The position numbers were made by a program, and so were the translations under genes. Of a stretch of DNA of 26,862 nt, positions 1 through 6,286 are shown piece after piece. The stretch spans positions 1 to 26,862 of IMG/VR virus record IMGVR_UViG_3300048591_000537. One strand, 5' to 3'. Numbering within the stretch: position 1 is the first letter of the stretch; the number at the start of each line of letters is the position of its first letter. The DNA comes from a virus. Below the pieces are notes generated by a model. The model saw nothing but the letters and a program-made list of their open reading frames with translations, was not told the DNA's origin and did not search any database.

Positions 1-2
1 TT

Positions 3-386
3 GCCTCCGCCTCAGTCGCGGCCGCCGCCATCGTGCCGGCCGATGGATCCGCCAGCACAGCACCCGTCGGCGCGTCCGCCGAGGCCGTCTCCGCAATCCT
101 CGCAGCCGCAGGCGCAACGGACGCGGCAACCCTCAACGCAACCGACGCCTACCTCTACTCGCTAATCTGGCGCGCCGCCATGCCCAACGGCCTGACCGGC
201 GAGCAGCAGATGATGGAGATTTACCGATTGCTTGCCGCGCTCTCGGCGTCCTGCCCTGGCGACGTGGCGACCGCCGTGCTCGCCGCCGCGCAGATCGCGC
301 CAATCGCGGCCAACGTCAAGCAGGTCAACGACGTGCCCCTGGCCGGCTCCGGCGTGCCGGGCTCCGACCCGTGGCGGCCGGCGTGA
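3..386 (+). CDS. Unknown phage protein, 5'-truncated by the window edge
   Basis: The frame is open to the first bases of the window, so the true start probably lies upstream; an internal GTG at 33 would give 117 residues. The visible protein is alanine-rich at its N-terminal side. It then has a more ordered part with a tryptophan (LIWRAAMPNG) and a predicted helical stretch around EQQMMEIYRLLAALSA, and ends DPWRPA. I do not recognise the family. It lies directly upstream of the capsid gene on the same strand, where phages of this type carry portal-proximal or head accessory genes, so a structural or packaging role is possible. That is inference from position only. Confidence 0.55.
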   Translation, partial: ASASVAAAAIVPADGSASTAPVGASAEAVSAILAAAGATDAATLNATDAYLYSLIWRAAMPNGLTGEQQMMEIYRLLAALSASCPGDVATAVLAAAQIAPIAANVKQVNDVPLAGSGVPGSDPWRPA

Positions 387-413
387 GGTAGTGGCCATCC
401 CATCCGTCCCGCC

Positions 414-641
414 ATGACAACCCCATACACCTGGCTCACAGGCGCATGGCTACCAAGCGCCTGGCTCGCCGGCTCCTGGGGCGACGAGACTGCGCTCGAC
501 GACGACGACGACAGCGCGAGCCCCTTCGCGCGCCGCGGCCGCCACTGGCGCCCCGGCGAGCTCGAGCCCCTCAGCATCCTGCCCCCGCGCAAGCGCCCGC
601 GCCGCCGCCGGCGCGAGGAGCTGCTCGTCATCGCCCCCTAG
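414..641 (+). CDS. Small unknown protein of the head module
   Basis: A 75-residue protein that I cannot assign to a family. The N-terminal third is rich in tryptophan (WLTGAWLPSAWLAGSW), followed by an acidic run of aspartates and then a very basic arginine stretch (RKRPRRRRREE). This acidic-then-basic layout suggests a small nucleic-acid-binding or capsid-associated protein, but nothing proves it. It starts 27 bases after the preceding stop and is co-directional with the head genes. The frame is short and arginine-rich, so part of its openness may reflect high G+C; position between two structural genes is the main reason to keep it. Confidence 0.5.
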   Translation: MTTPYTWLTGAWLPSAWLAGSWGDETALDDDDDSASPFARRGRHWRPGELEPLSILPPRKRPRRRRREELLVIAP

Positions 642-664
642 CCGCGCCAGCGGCTGCGGGCTAG
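638..664 (+). other. Imperfect hairpin before the capsid gene
   Basis: CTAGCC at 638-643 can pair with GGCTAG at 659-664, with inner GC pairs. It overlaps the stop codon of the 75-residue protein. No T-tract follows, so it is not a convincing intrinsic terminator; it could be an RNA-processing or stability element before the capsid gene. Confidence 0.3.
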
Positions 665-728
665 CAGCAGCCCAAATCGTCCCACTTTTCCTGGAAATGG
701 AACAGCCGCGCGCGCACAGTGCGGCACC

Positions 729-2777
729 ATGCACCCGACGCCGGACACCGCCACCGCCGCCCCCGGTGCGCGCGTGCTGCCCACGCAGCGCCGCGCCGCG
801 GCCCTCAGCCCGCAGAGCTTCGACGCCGCCGCCCGCACTGTCGATGTCGTCTGGACCACCGGCGCCCGCGTGCGCCGCTTCGACTGGTTCACCGGCCAGC
901 AGTACGACGAGGAGCTCGTCGTCTCCGACGATGCCGTCGACATGTCCCGCCTCGCCAGCGGCGCCGCGCCCGTGCTCAATACGCACTCGACGTATGACCT
1001 GAGCGCGCAGATCGGCGTCGTCACCGCCGCGTCCATCCGCGACGGCCAGGGGCTGGCCACGCTGCAGCTCAGCGAGCGCGACGACATCGCCGGCATCGTG
1101 CGCGACATCCAGTCCGGCGTCATCCGCAACATCAGCGTCGGCTACAACGTCCGCCGCTACGAAATCACCGCCGCCGCCAATCGCACCGATGGCGCCAACG
1201 TCCCGCTTTACCGCGCCGTCGACTGGGAGCCCGCCGAGCTGTCGTTCGTGCCGATCCCGGCCGACCACCTCTCCGGCACCCGCGCGGCCTCCGATCCCGG
1301 CACCCCGTGCCTGTTCGTCGCGGCGCCTGCCGCCGCCACCCGGGCACCCGCCCAACCCGCCACCACGAGGACCCTCATGGACACGACCGTCGACACCGGC
1401 GCCTCTGCCAGCAACCAACCCGCCCAGGCGCCGGCCACCGACGCCGCGGCCCTCGACCAGCGCGCGGCCGACCTCGCCGCCGCTGCCGCCGACATCACCG
1501 ACCTGTGCGTCCGCCACGGCGTGCCGCAGCTCGCCGCCGGCCTCATCCGCGCCGGCGGCGGCCTGGACGCCGCGCGCGCCGCCGTGCTGTCCGAGCTCGC
1601 CGTGCGTGACGCCGCCGCTGGCGGCCATCGCAACGTCGGCCGTATCGACACCGTGCGCGACGAAATGACCACCCGCATGGCCGGCATCGAGCAGGCCATC
1701 CTGCATCGCCTGGACCCGCGCCAGACCCTCGACGACAACGGCCGACAGTACCGCGGCCGCTCCCTGCTCGAGATCGGCCGCGAGTACCTCGAGGCGCACG
1801 GCCAGCAGACCCGGGGCCTCGACCGCGTCGCCCTGGCCACCCGCATCCTGCACTTCCGTACCGGCTACCACGGCACCGGCGACTTCTCGAGCTTGTTCGC
1901 CAACGTCGCCAACAAGCGCCTGCGCAGCGCCTATGACGAGAACCCCGGGACCTACGTCACCTGGGCCCGCCGAGGCCCCAATGCGCCGGACTTCAAGAAC
2001 ATCAGCGTCGTGCAGCTGTCGGGCGCCCCGTCGCTGCTGCAGACCAACGAGCACGGCGAGTTCAAGTATGGGACCATGAAGGACGGCGCCGAAACCTACG
2101 CCGTCATCACCTACGGCCGCATCGTCGCACTCACCCGCCAGGCCATCATCAACGACGACTTGCGCGGCTTCGAGCGCCTGGTCAGCGCATTCGGCTTCGC
2201 CGCACGCCGGCTCGAGAACCGCACCGTCTACAGCCAGCTCACCGCCAACGCCAACCTGTCCGACGGTGGCGCGCTGTTCAACGCCACCGCCATCACCACG
2301 ACGGGCGGCCACGCCAACCTGACAACCGGCGGCGGCAGCGCGTTGGCGCTCGCGGCCCTGGCCACCAGCCGCGCGATGATGCGCAAGATGCTCGGCCCCA
2401 ACGGCGAGGATCTCAACATCGCGCCGCGCTACCTCATCGTCCCGGCCGCGCTCGAGCAGACCGCGTACCAGCTCACCAGCGCCAACTACGTGCCGGCCAC
2501 CAGCGCGACGATCAACGAGTTCCGTGCCGGCGGCCGCACCGCGCTCGAGCCGGTCGTCGAAGCCGTCCTGGACGGCACCAGCGCCACCGCCTGGTATCTG
2601 GCCAGCGACAGCTCGATGGTCGACACCGTCGAGTACTGCTACCTGGACGGCGCCGAGGGCCCGGTGATCGAGAGTGATGTCGGCTTCGAGGTCGACGGCG
2701 TGTCCTACAAGTGCCGGCTCGACTTCGGCGCCAAGGTGATCGACTTCCGCGGCCTGCACCGCGCGGACGGCGCCTGA
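729..2777 (+). CDS. Prohead protease fused to HK97-type major capsid protein
   Basis: This 682-residue protein joins two head functions. Residues about 25-185 look like the HK97/U35 prohead protease: LNTH ends in the likely catalytic His86 and NISVGY carries the likely Ser136, followed by the typical WEPAELSFVPIPAD. Residues about 217-360 are Ala- and Asp-rich and helical, as expected for a scaffold or delta domain. Residues about 400-680 resemble an HK97-fold major capsid protein, ending in YKCRLDFGAKVIDFRG. In this family the protease cleaves the scaffold region after assembly so the capsid can mature. Fused protease-capsid genes are known in phages. An internal ATG at codon 217 with a GAGG ahead of it may also give a separate scaffold-capsid product. 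Confidence 0.9.
   Translation: MHPTPDTATAAPGARVLPTQRRAAALSPQSFDAAARTVDVVWTTGARVRRFDWFTGQQYDEELVVSDDAVDMSRLASGAAPVLNTHSTYDLSAQIGVVTAASIRDGQGLATLQLSERDDIAGIVRDIQSGVIRNISVGYNVRRYEITAAANRTDGANVPLYRAVDWEPAELSFVPIPADHLSGTRAASDPGTPCLFVAAPAAATRAPAQPATTRTLMDTTVDTGASASNQPAQAPATDAAALDQRAADLAAAAADITDLCVRHGVPQLAAGLIRAGGGLDAARAAVLSELAVRDAAAGGHRNVGRIDTVRDEMTTRMAGIEQAILHRLDPRQTLDDNGRQYRGRSLLEIGREYLEAHGQQTRGLDRVALATRILHFRTGYHGTGDFSSLFANVANKRLRSAYDENPGTYVTWARRGPNAPDFKNISVVQLSGAPSLLQTNEHGEFKYGTMKDGAETYAVITYGRIVALTRQAIINDDLRGFERLVSAFGFAARRLENRTVYSQLTANANLSDGGALFNATAITTTGGHANLTTGGGSALALAALATSRAMMRKMLGPNGEDLNIAPRYLIVPAALEQTAYQLTSANYVPATSATINEFRAGGRTALEPVVEAVLDGTSATAWYLASDSSMVDTVEYCYLDGAEGPVIESDVGFEVDGVSYKCRLDFGAKVIDFRGLHRADGA
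1367..1379 (+). promoter_or_regulatory. Possible internal ribosome binding site and start within the protease-capsid gene
   Basis: GAGG at 1367-1370 lies six bases before an in-frame ATG at 1377 (codon 217). This resembles the sites used elsewhere in the module, for example before 4641. Initiation here would give a 466-residue scaffold-capsid polypeptide without the protease, comparable to the lambda C/Nu3 nested arrangement. Confidence 0.45.
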
Positions 2778-2789
2778 TCCAGCAGCAAG

Positions 2790-2810
2790 CCCGGCGCCGG
2801 AAGCGCCGGG
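2790..2810 (+). other. Perfect GC hairpin between capsid and decoration genes
   Basis: CCCGGCGC (2790-2797) pairs exactly with GCGCCGGG (2803-2810) around a five-base CGGAA loop. It lies 13 bases after the capsid stop and 30 bases before the next start. No T-run follows, so it more likely adjusts transcript levels or stability between the two genes than fully terminates. Confidence 0.5.
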
Positions 2811-2840
2811 AGCTGAACCCTGACTCGGAGAGCACCCAGC

Positions 2841-3200
2841 ATGAACAACTACCAGCAGCGCGGCGCGGTGATCAGCTTCACCGCCGGCGCCACCATCGCC
2901 GCCGGCCAGGTCGTGCGCGTCGGCAACCTTCTGGGCGTCGCGCCCGCGGCGGTCGCCAACGGCGCCACCGGCGAACTGTGCATCGAGGGCGTCTTCACCG
3001 TGCCCAAGGTGTCCGGCGCCGTCATCGCCAACGGCGAGACCCTCACCTGGGACGCCAGCGCCGCGGCATTCGACGACAACGCCGCCACGCCCGCCACGGG
3101 CGACGTGACGGGCCCGGCCGCCTGCGCCTTCGAGGCCGCAGGTTCCGGCGTCACCTCGCTGGCGGTCAAGTTCACCGGCGTGCCCGGCACCGTCGCCTGA
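2841..3200 (+). CDS. Capsid decoration protein, DUF2190-like
   Basis: A 119-residue, Gly/Ala/Val-rich protein of predicted beta structure, beginning MNNYQQRGAVISFTAGA. The pattern of GQVVRVGNLLGVA, GELCIEGVFTVPK and NGETLTWDASAAAFD is typical of the DUF2190 family, small proteins encoded just after HK97-type capsid genes that sit on the capsid surface and stabilise it. CGGAGAG lies about ten bases before the ATG and supports this start. The position directly after the capsid gene fits. The family assignment is by sequence pattern; decoration function is inferred from relatives. Confidence 0.75.
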   Translation: MNNYQQRGAVISFTAGATIAAGQVVRVGNLLGVAPAAVANGATGELCIEGVFTVPKVSGAVIANGETLTWDASAAAFDDNAATPATGDVTGPAACAFEAAGSGVTSLAVKFTGVPGTVA

Positions 3201-3223
3201 TCGCCATGATCGCCTGAGCGGCC

Positions 3224-3541
3224 GTGCCCAGCCTGTTCGACGCCAGCGCGACGCGGGCCCTGGATCGCAACTTCGCGGTCTTCGGGCTCGCCGCCACCTA
3301 CACCGATCGCGATGCCGTCGCCACCGCGTGCACGGTGCTCGTCAGCCGCGACCTGACGCGCTCCGGCGAGGCCGCCGCCGCCATCGCGCAGCACACCGGG
3401 CTGGTCGAGGTGCGCGTCGCCGAGGTTCCGTCCCCGCCGCGCCGCAGCGAGACCTTCACGCTGGCCGACACCGGCGAGGTCTTCACCGTCGACAGCCTGC
3501 AGGCCTCGACCGAGTACGTGCACCGCGTCATCGTCTCATGA
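3224..3541 (+). CDS. Head-tail joining protein, gpFII-like
   Basis: A 105-residue protein starting at GTG 3224. It begins PSLFDASATRALDRNFAVFG, contains a predicted beta-rich middle and ends with ETFTLADTGEVFTVDSLQAS. This matches the small head-tail connector proteins of lambdoid phages (gpFII or Phage_attach-like), which bind the filled head and form the surface to which the tail attaches. The position fits: after capsid and decoration genes, before a minor tail Z-like gene. Its stop overlaps the next ATG (ATGA at 3538-3541), suggesting coupled translation. The exact family needs a profile search. Confidence 0.6.
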   Translation: MPSLFDASATRALDRNFAVFGLAATYTDRDAVATACTVLVSRDLTRSGEAAAAIAQHTGLVEVRVAEVPSPPRRSETFTLADTGEVFTVDSLQASTEYVHRVIVS

Positions 3542-4176
3542 CCACCGCCTACAGCGTCACCGTCGACCCGGCGCAACTCGCCGAGGCGACCAGCCTGTTC
3601 GAGTTCATCGGCGGCAATACCGACGAGGCGCTGCGCGTGGCCATCAACCAGACCACGCCGCGCACCCGCACCGCCAGCAGCAGGTTGATCCGCGAGCAGG
3701 TCCGCCTCAAGGCCGGCTACGTCAGCGAGCGCCTGACGATCATCAAGGCCACTCGGAAAGCCCTCAGCGGCCGCATCAGCGCCCAGAAACGCGGCCTGCT
3801 GCTGACACGCTTCAGCACCGATCCGCTCATCGCCGGCGACAAGGTCGGATGGATACGTCCCCCGTCGGTGCCGCCACAGGGCATCCGCGTCAAGGTCAAG
3901 CCAACCGGCTCGCCCCAGGTCGTCGAAGGCGGGCCCGACACCGCAGGCAACAAGCCCTTTTACATGGTCCTCAACAAGGGCCAGAACATCGGCATCGCGG
4001 CCCGCCTGACGGGCACGCGCAAGGTCAAGGTCTTCCACGGCCCATCGCTCAGCCAGGTCTTCGACGACGTGCGCAGCGATGTCACCCCGCAAGCGCAGCA
4101 GATCTTCCGCGAGGAGCTGATCGACGCCATGCGCTACATCCTGGCCAAGAAATACCCGCCGCAGCCGAGCGTCTGA
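3538..4176 (+). CDS. Minor tail protein Z-like tail completion protein
   Basis: Starting at ATG 3538, which overlaps the previous stop, the protein has 212 residues, close to lambda gpZ (192). It shows the features of the Minor_tail_Z family: an N-terminal helix followed by ALRVAINQTTPRTRTASSRLIREQ, a basic central part (RISAQKRGLLLTRFS), and later FYMVLNKGQ and KVFHGPSLSQVFDDV. In lambda, gpZ helps make tails able to join heads. The frame is open further upstream, but those codons overlap the preceding connector gene and look like a shadow, so the ATGA start is preferred. Confidence 0.72.
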   Translation: MTTAYSVTVDPAQLAEATSLFEFIGGNTDEALRVAINQTTPRTRTASSRLIREQVRLKAGYVSERLTIIKATRKALSGRISAQKRGLLLTRFSTDPLIAGDKVGWIRPPSVPPQGIRVKVKPTGSPQVVEGGPDTAGNKPFYMVLNKGQNIGIAARLTGTRKVKVFHGPSLSQVFDDVRSDVTPQAQQIFREELIDAMRYILAKKYPPQPSV

Positions 4177-4189
4177 CCGCGCAAACGCC

Positions 4190-4609
4190 ATGCCCGCCGT
4201 CATCCGCGAACAGCTGCTCAACGCGATCCTCGCCGCCGTCGGCGGCGAGTACGGCATTCCGCCGCCTGAGGACGAGCGCGACGTGCCCGTGACGATCGTG
4301 CAGGACGGCGTCGACGACGTCGCAACCAGCTTCGACACCCACAACGCGACCATGCCGCTGGCCATCGCCCGCGCCGAGGCCGCAGCCAATACCAACCGCG
4401 ACACCATGCGCGCGCACGCGCACGAAATGCTCGGCGCAATCGTCGCTGCCATGCACGCCGACGAAACCTTCGGCGGCCTGGCGCGTGGCGTCGACTACAC
4501 CAGCGGCGGCATCGCTATCGGTGCCGGCGCGCTCGTCTTCGCCGAAGCAACATTCCGCGTGCGCTACAGCCACGCCCGTGGCGCACTCGCCACCGCTGCC
4601 CCCACCTGA
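4190..4609 (+). CDS. Tail terminator, minor tail protein U-like
   Basis: A 139-residue protein located exactly where lambda-like phages place the tail terminator (gpU), between a Z-like gene and the tail tube gene. The N-terminus (VIREQLLNAILAAVGG) is a helix, the middle has an aspartate-rich segment (VPVTIVQDGVDDV), and the C-terminus reads as beta strand (ALVFAEATFRVRYSHA), a layout typical of terminator proteins. These proteins cap the tube at its final length and contact the head. Assignment rests on order, length and general pattern rather than a diagnostic motif. Confidence 0.58.
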   Translation: MPAVIREQLLNAILAAVGGEYGIPPPEDERDVPVTIVQDGVDDVATSFDTHNATMPLAIARAEAAANTNRDTMRAHAHEMLGAIVAAMHADETFGGLARGVDYTSGGIAIGAGALVFAEATFRVRYSHARGALATAAPT

Positions 4610-4640
4610 CCCACCCCCCACACCGCAGAGGACACGCACC

Positions 4641-5636
4641 ATGGGCGCTCCCATCATCCGCTACGAGGCCGGCCAGACCGCCTACCCGTTCGAGGCCCTG
4701 ACCGACAGCGGCGACCAGACCACCTTCGCCGCCACCTTCAGCCCGGTCAGCAATGCGTCGGGCTACGAGCCGGTCGTCGCGCCCTACGGGCTGCTCACCG
4801 GCGGCGCGCTGACCCCGCACGCCAGCAACAACACGGTCGCCGTCGCCGCGCTGACCGCCAGCATGGCCGCCGTCAGCGGCGCCGACACCAACGGCACCAT
4901 CAGCGTCAGCGCCGGCAGCGTGGCCATCACCAGGCCGGCCGGCAACGTCGCCAAGATCAACAGCATCACCATCAACAGCTCCGGCGCCATCGCGGCCGTC
5001 GCCGGCTCCGACGGCGCCGATACGACATTCAGCGAGACGCGCGGCGCCGCCGGTGGCCCGCCCTACATCCCCACAGGCAGCATCGAGATCGGCCAGGTCC
5101 GCGTCACCACCAGCGCCGCGGCCGTGCTGACGACGGCGCAGATCTACACCGTCCCAGGCCTGCATGTCGAGCGCAGCGACTATCCGGTCTACCAACTCGA
5201 CTACGCCACCGGCGAGGTCACGTTCGCCGTCGCGCTGGACGCGATCCACACCGGCGACGTGCCGAAGCTGGTCTACATGCGCGGCGCGACGCCCTTGTTC
5301 GCGCCGATCGCCAACACGTCCGACTGGGTCCCTGCCGAGGCCACCTACAGCATCAGCAGCACCAGCACCTACGACGGCCCGGTCGGCTCGGCCAGCAGCT
5401 CGCTCGGCCAGGCCAGCTTCACCGCCGTGCTGCGCGACGGCATCACCGACAGCGTGCTGACGCAGAAGGGCCGCGAAATCTGGTTCGAATTCCGACCGGA
5501 CCGCGACAAGAGCGTCCCGAAGCAACTCACGCAGGGCGTGTTCGGCGTCAGTCGCACCTTCCCGGCCGGCGGCGGCACCTTCCAGGCGTCCTGTACCGTC
5601 ACGCCGCGGGTCGAGTCGGTCGACGTCCTGGCCTAA
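4641..5636 (+). CDS. Major tail tube protein
   Basis: A 331-residue, beta-rich, Gly/Ser/Thr-rich protein beginning MGAPIIRYEAGQTAY. GAGGA about seven bases before the ATG at 4641 fixes the start; the frame continues upstream but would overlap the terminator gene. The position between the terminator and the chaperone pair is that of the tail tube subunit. The middle (about 75-150) contains Ig-like or pilus-like repeats (NNTVAVAALTASMA, NGTISVSAGSVAIT), and the C-terminal half (TYDGPVGSASSSLG through RTFPAGGGTFQASCTVTPRV) looks like the tube fold. The inserted domain may decorate the outside of the tail. Confidence 0.72.
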   Translation: MGAPIIRYEAGQTAYPFEALTDSGDQTTFAATFSPVSNASGYEPVVAPYGLLTGGALTPHASNNTVAVAALTASMAAVSGADTNGTISVSAGSVAITRPAGNVAKINSITINSSGAIAAVAGSDGADTTFSETRGAAGGPPYIPTGSIEIGQVRVTTSAAAVLTTAQIYTVPGLHVERSDYPVYQLDYATGEVTFAVALDAIHTGDVPKLVYMRGATPLFAPIANTSDWVPAEATYSISSTSTYDGPVGSASSSLGQASFTAVLRDGITDSVLTQKGREIWFEFRPDRDKSVPKQLTQGVFGVSRTFPAGGGTFQASCTVTPRVESVDVLA

Positions 5637-5654
5637 GCGCAGGCAGTTCCCGCC

Positions 5655-6119
5655 ATGGACCTGCAGCGATTCCTGCAGGCCGCGCTACAGCCCCGGCAGG
5701 CGTCGATCGACGTCCCGCTGCTCAAGACCTGGTTCGGCGACGCCGATCCGGTCTGGGTCGTGCGCGGCCTCACCGCGGCCGAAATGGCCCGCGCCAACGA
5801 GGCCGCGCTCAGCGGCCTGGACAACGTACGCGCGATGATCGAAGCGCTGGCCGGCGACGCCGCCGACAAGGCCGCCGCGTTCCGGCGCAGCCTCGGCCTG
5901 AGCGACTCCGACGTGCCGGCCGACGTGAGCCGGCGCATCGAGATGCTTACCGCCGGCGCCGTCAGCCCCGAGCTCGGCAGCGCCAACCGCGAGGTCGCCG
6001 TCAAGCTCGCCGAGTCGTTCCCGAGCGTCTTCTACGCCCTGACAAACGCCATCGTCAACCTGACGGGCCAGGGTTGCGAGCCGGGAAAGCCGCGGCGCTC
6101 TGGGCCGACCCCGCCGTAA
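5655..6119 (+). CDS. Tail assembly chaperone, G-like
   Basis: This 154-residue, mostly helical protein follows the tail tube gene and precedes the tape measure gene, the standard place for the gpG-type chaperone. It begins MDLQRFLQAALQPRQ and contains VWVVRGLTAAEMARANEAA, a motif seen in such chaperones. Gp G and the frameshifted GT product coat the tape measure protein and recruit tube subunits during tail assembly. The last ten codons (after AAG 6087-6089) are read only when ribosomes do not slip at the GGGAAAG heptamer; they form a short Pro-rich end (PRRSGPTPP). Confidence 0.78.
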   Translation: MDLQRFLQAALQPRQASIDVPLLKTWFGDADPVWVVRGLTAAEMARANEAALSGLDNVRAMIEALAGDAADKAAAFRRSLGLSDSDVPADVSRRIEMLTAGAVSPELGSANREVAVKLAESFPSVFYALTNAIVNLTGQGCEPGKPRRSGPTPP

Positions 6120-6271
6120 GGGCAGCCATGGCCCTGTGCTCAGAGCGCAACCGCTTCCTGTTCGAGGTGCGGCCGGACCTCTTCCCCGAGGGCCGCCTGT
6201 CCGAGGTCGAGACCGCACTATGGGCCCGCTGGTACGAGGACCGCCAGCGACGCAGCCGCCAGCGCAACTAG
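6074..6271 (+). CDS. T-frame extension of the chaperone, reached by -1 frameshift
   Basis: This frame lies -1 relative to the G-like gene and overlaps its end. Ribosomes slipping at 6083-6089 would continue from GCC at 6089, adding 60 residues to the first 145 and giving a 205-residue GT fusion. The added part (AALWADPAVRAAMALCSERN, then FEVRPDLFPEGRL and ETALWARWYEDRQRR) reads like a genuine helical domain with conserved aromatic residues. A TTG at 6074 could be annotated as a start, but the slippery site makes fusion far more likely than separate initiation. In lambda the T domain recruits tail tube subunits. Confidence 0.75.
   Translation: MRAGKAAALWADPAVRAAMALCSERNRFLFEVRPDLFPEGRLSEVETALWARWYEDRQRRSRQRN
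6083..6089 (+). other. GGGAAAG slippery heptamer for programmed -1 frameshifting
   Basis: In the zero frame the bases read G GGA AAG, the canonical X XXY YYZ arrangement, and are the same heptamer used by phage lambda for G/GT. A weak stem is possible just downstream (CGGCG 6093-6097 with CGCCG 6112-6116). The zero-frame stop is at 6117-6119. Confidence 0.85.
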
Positions 6272-6286
6272 GCCCGGGGCGCCGAC

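Noticed and set aside
450-2759. 769-codon open frame on the minus strand opposite the capsid gene
   Set aside because: It mirrors the protease-capsid gene and has Gly/Ala/Val-rich low-complexity sequence without domains, as expected of antisense frames in GC-rich coding DNA.
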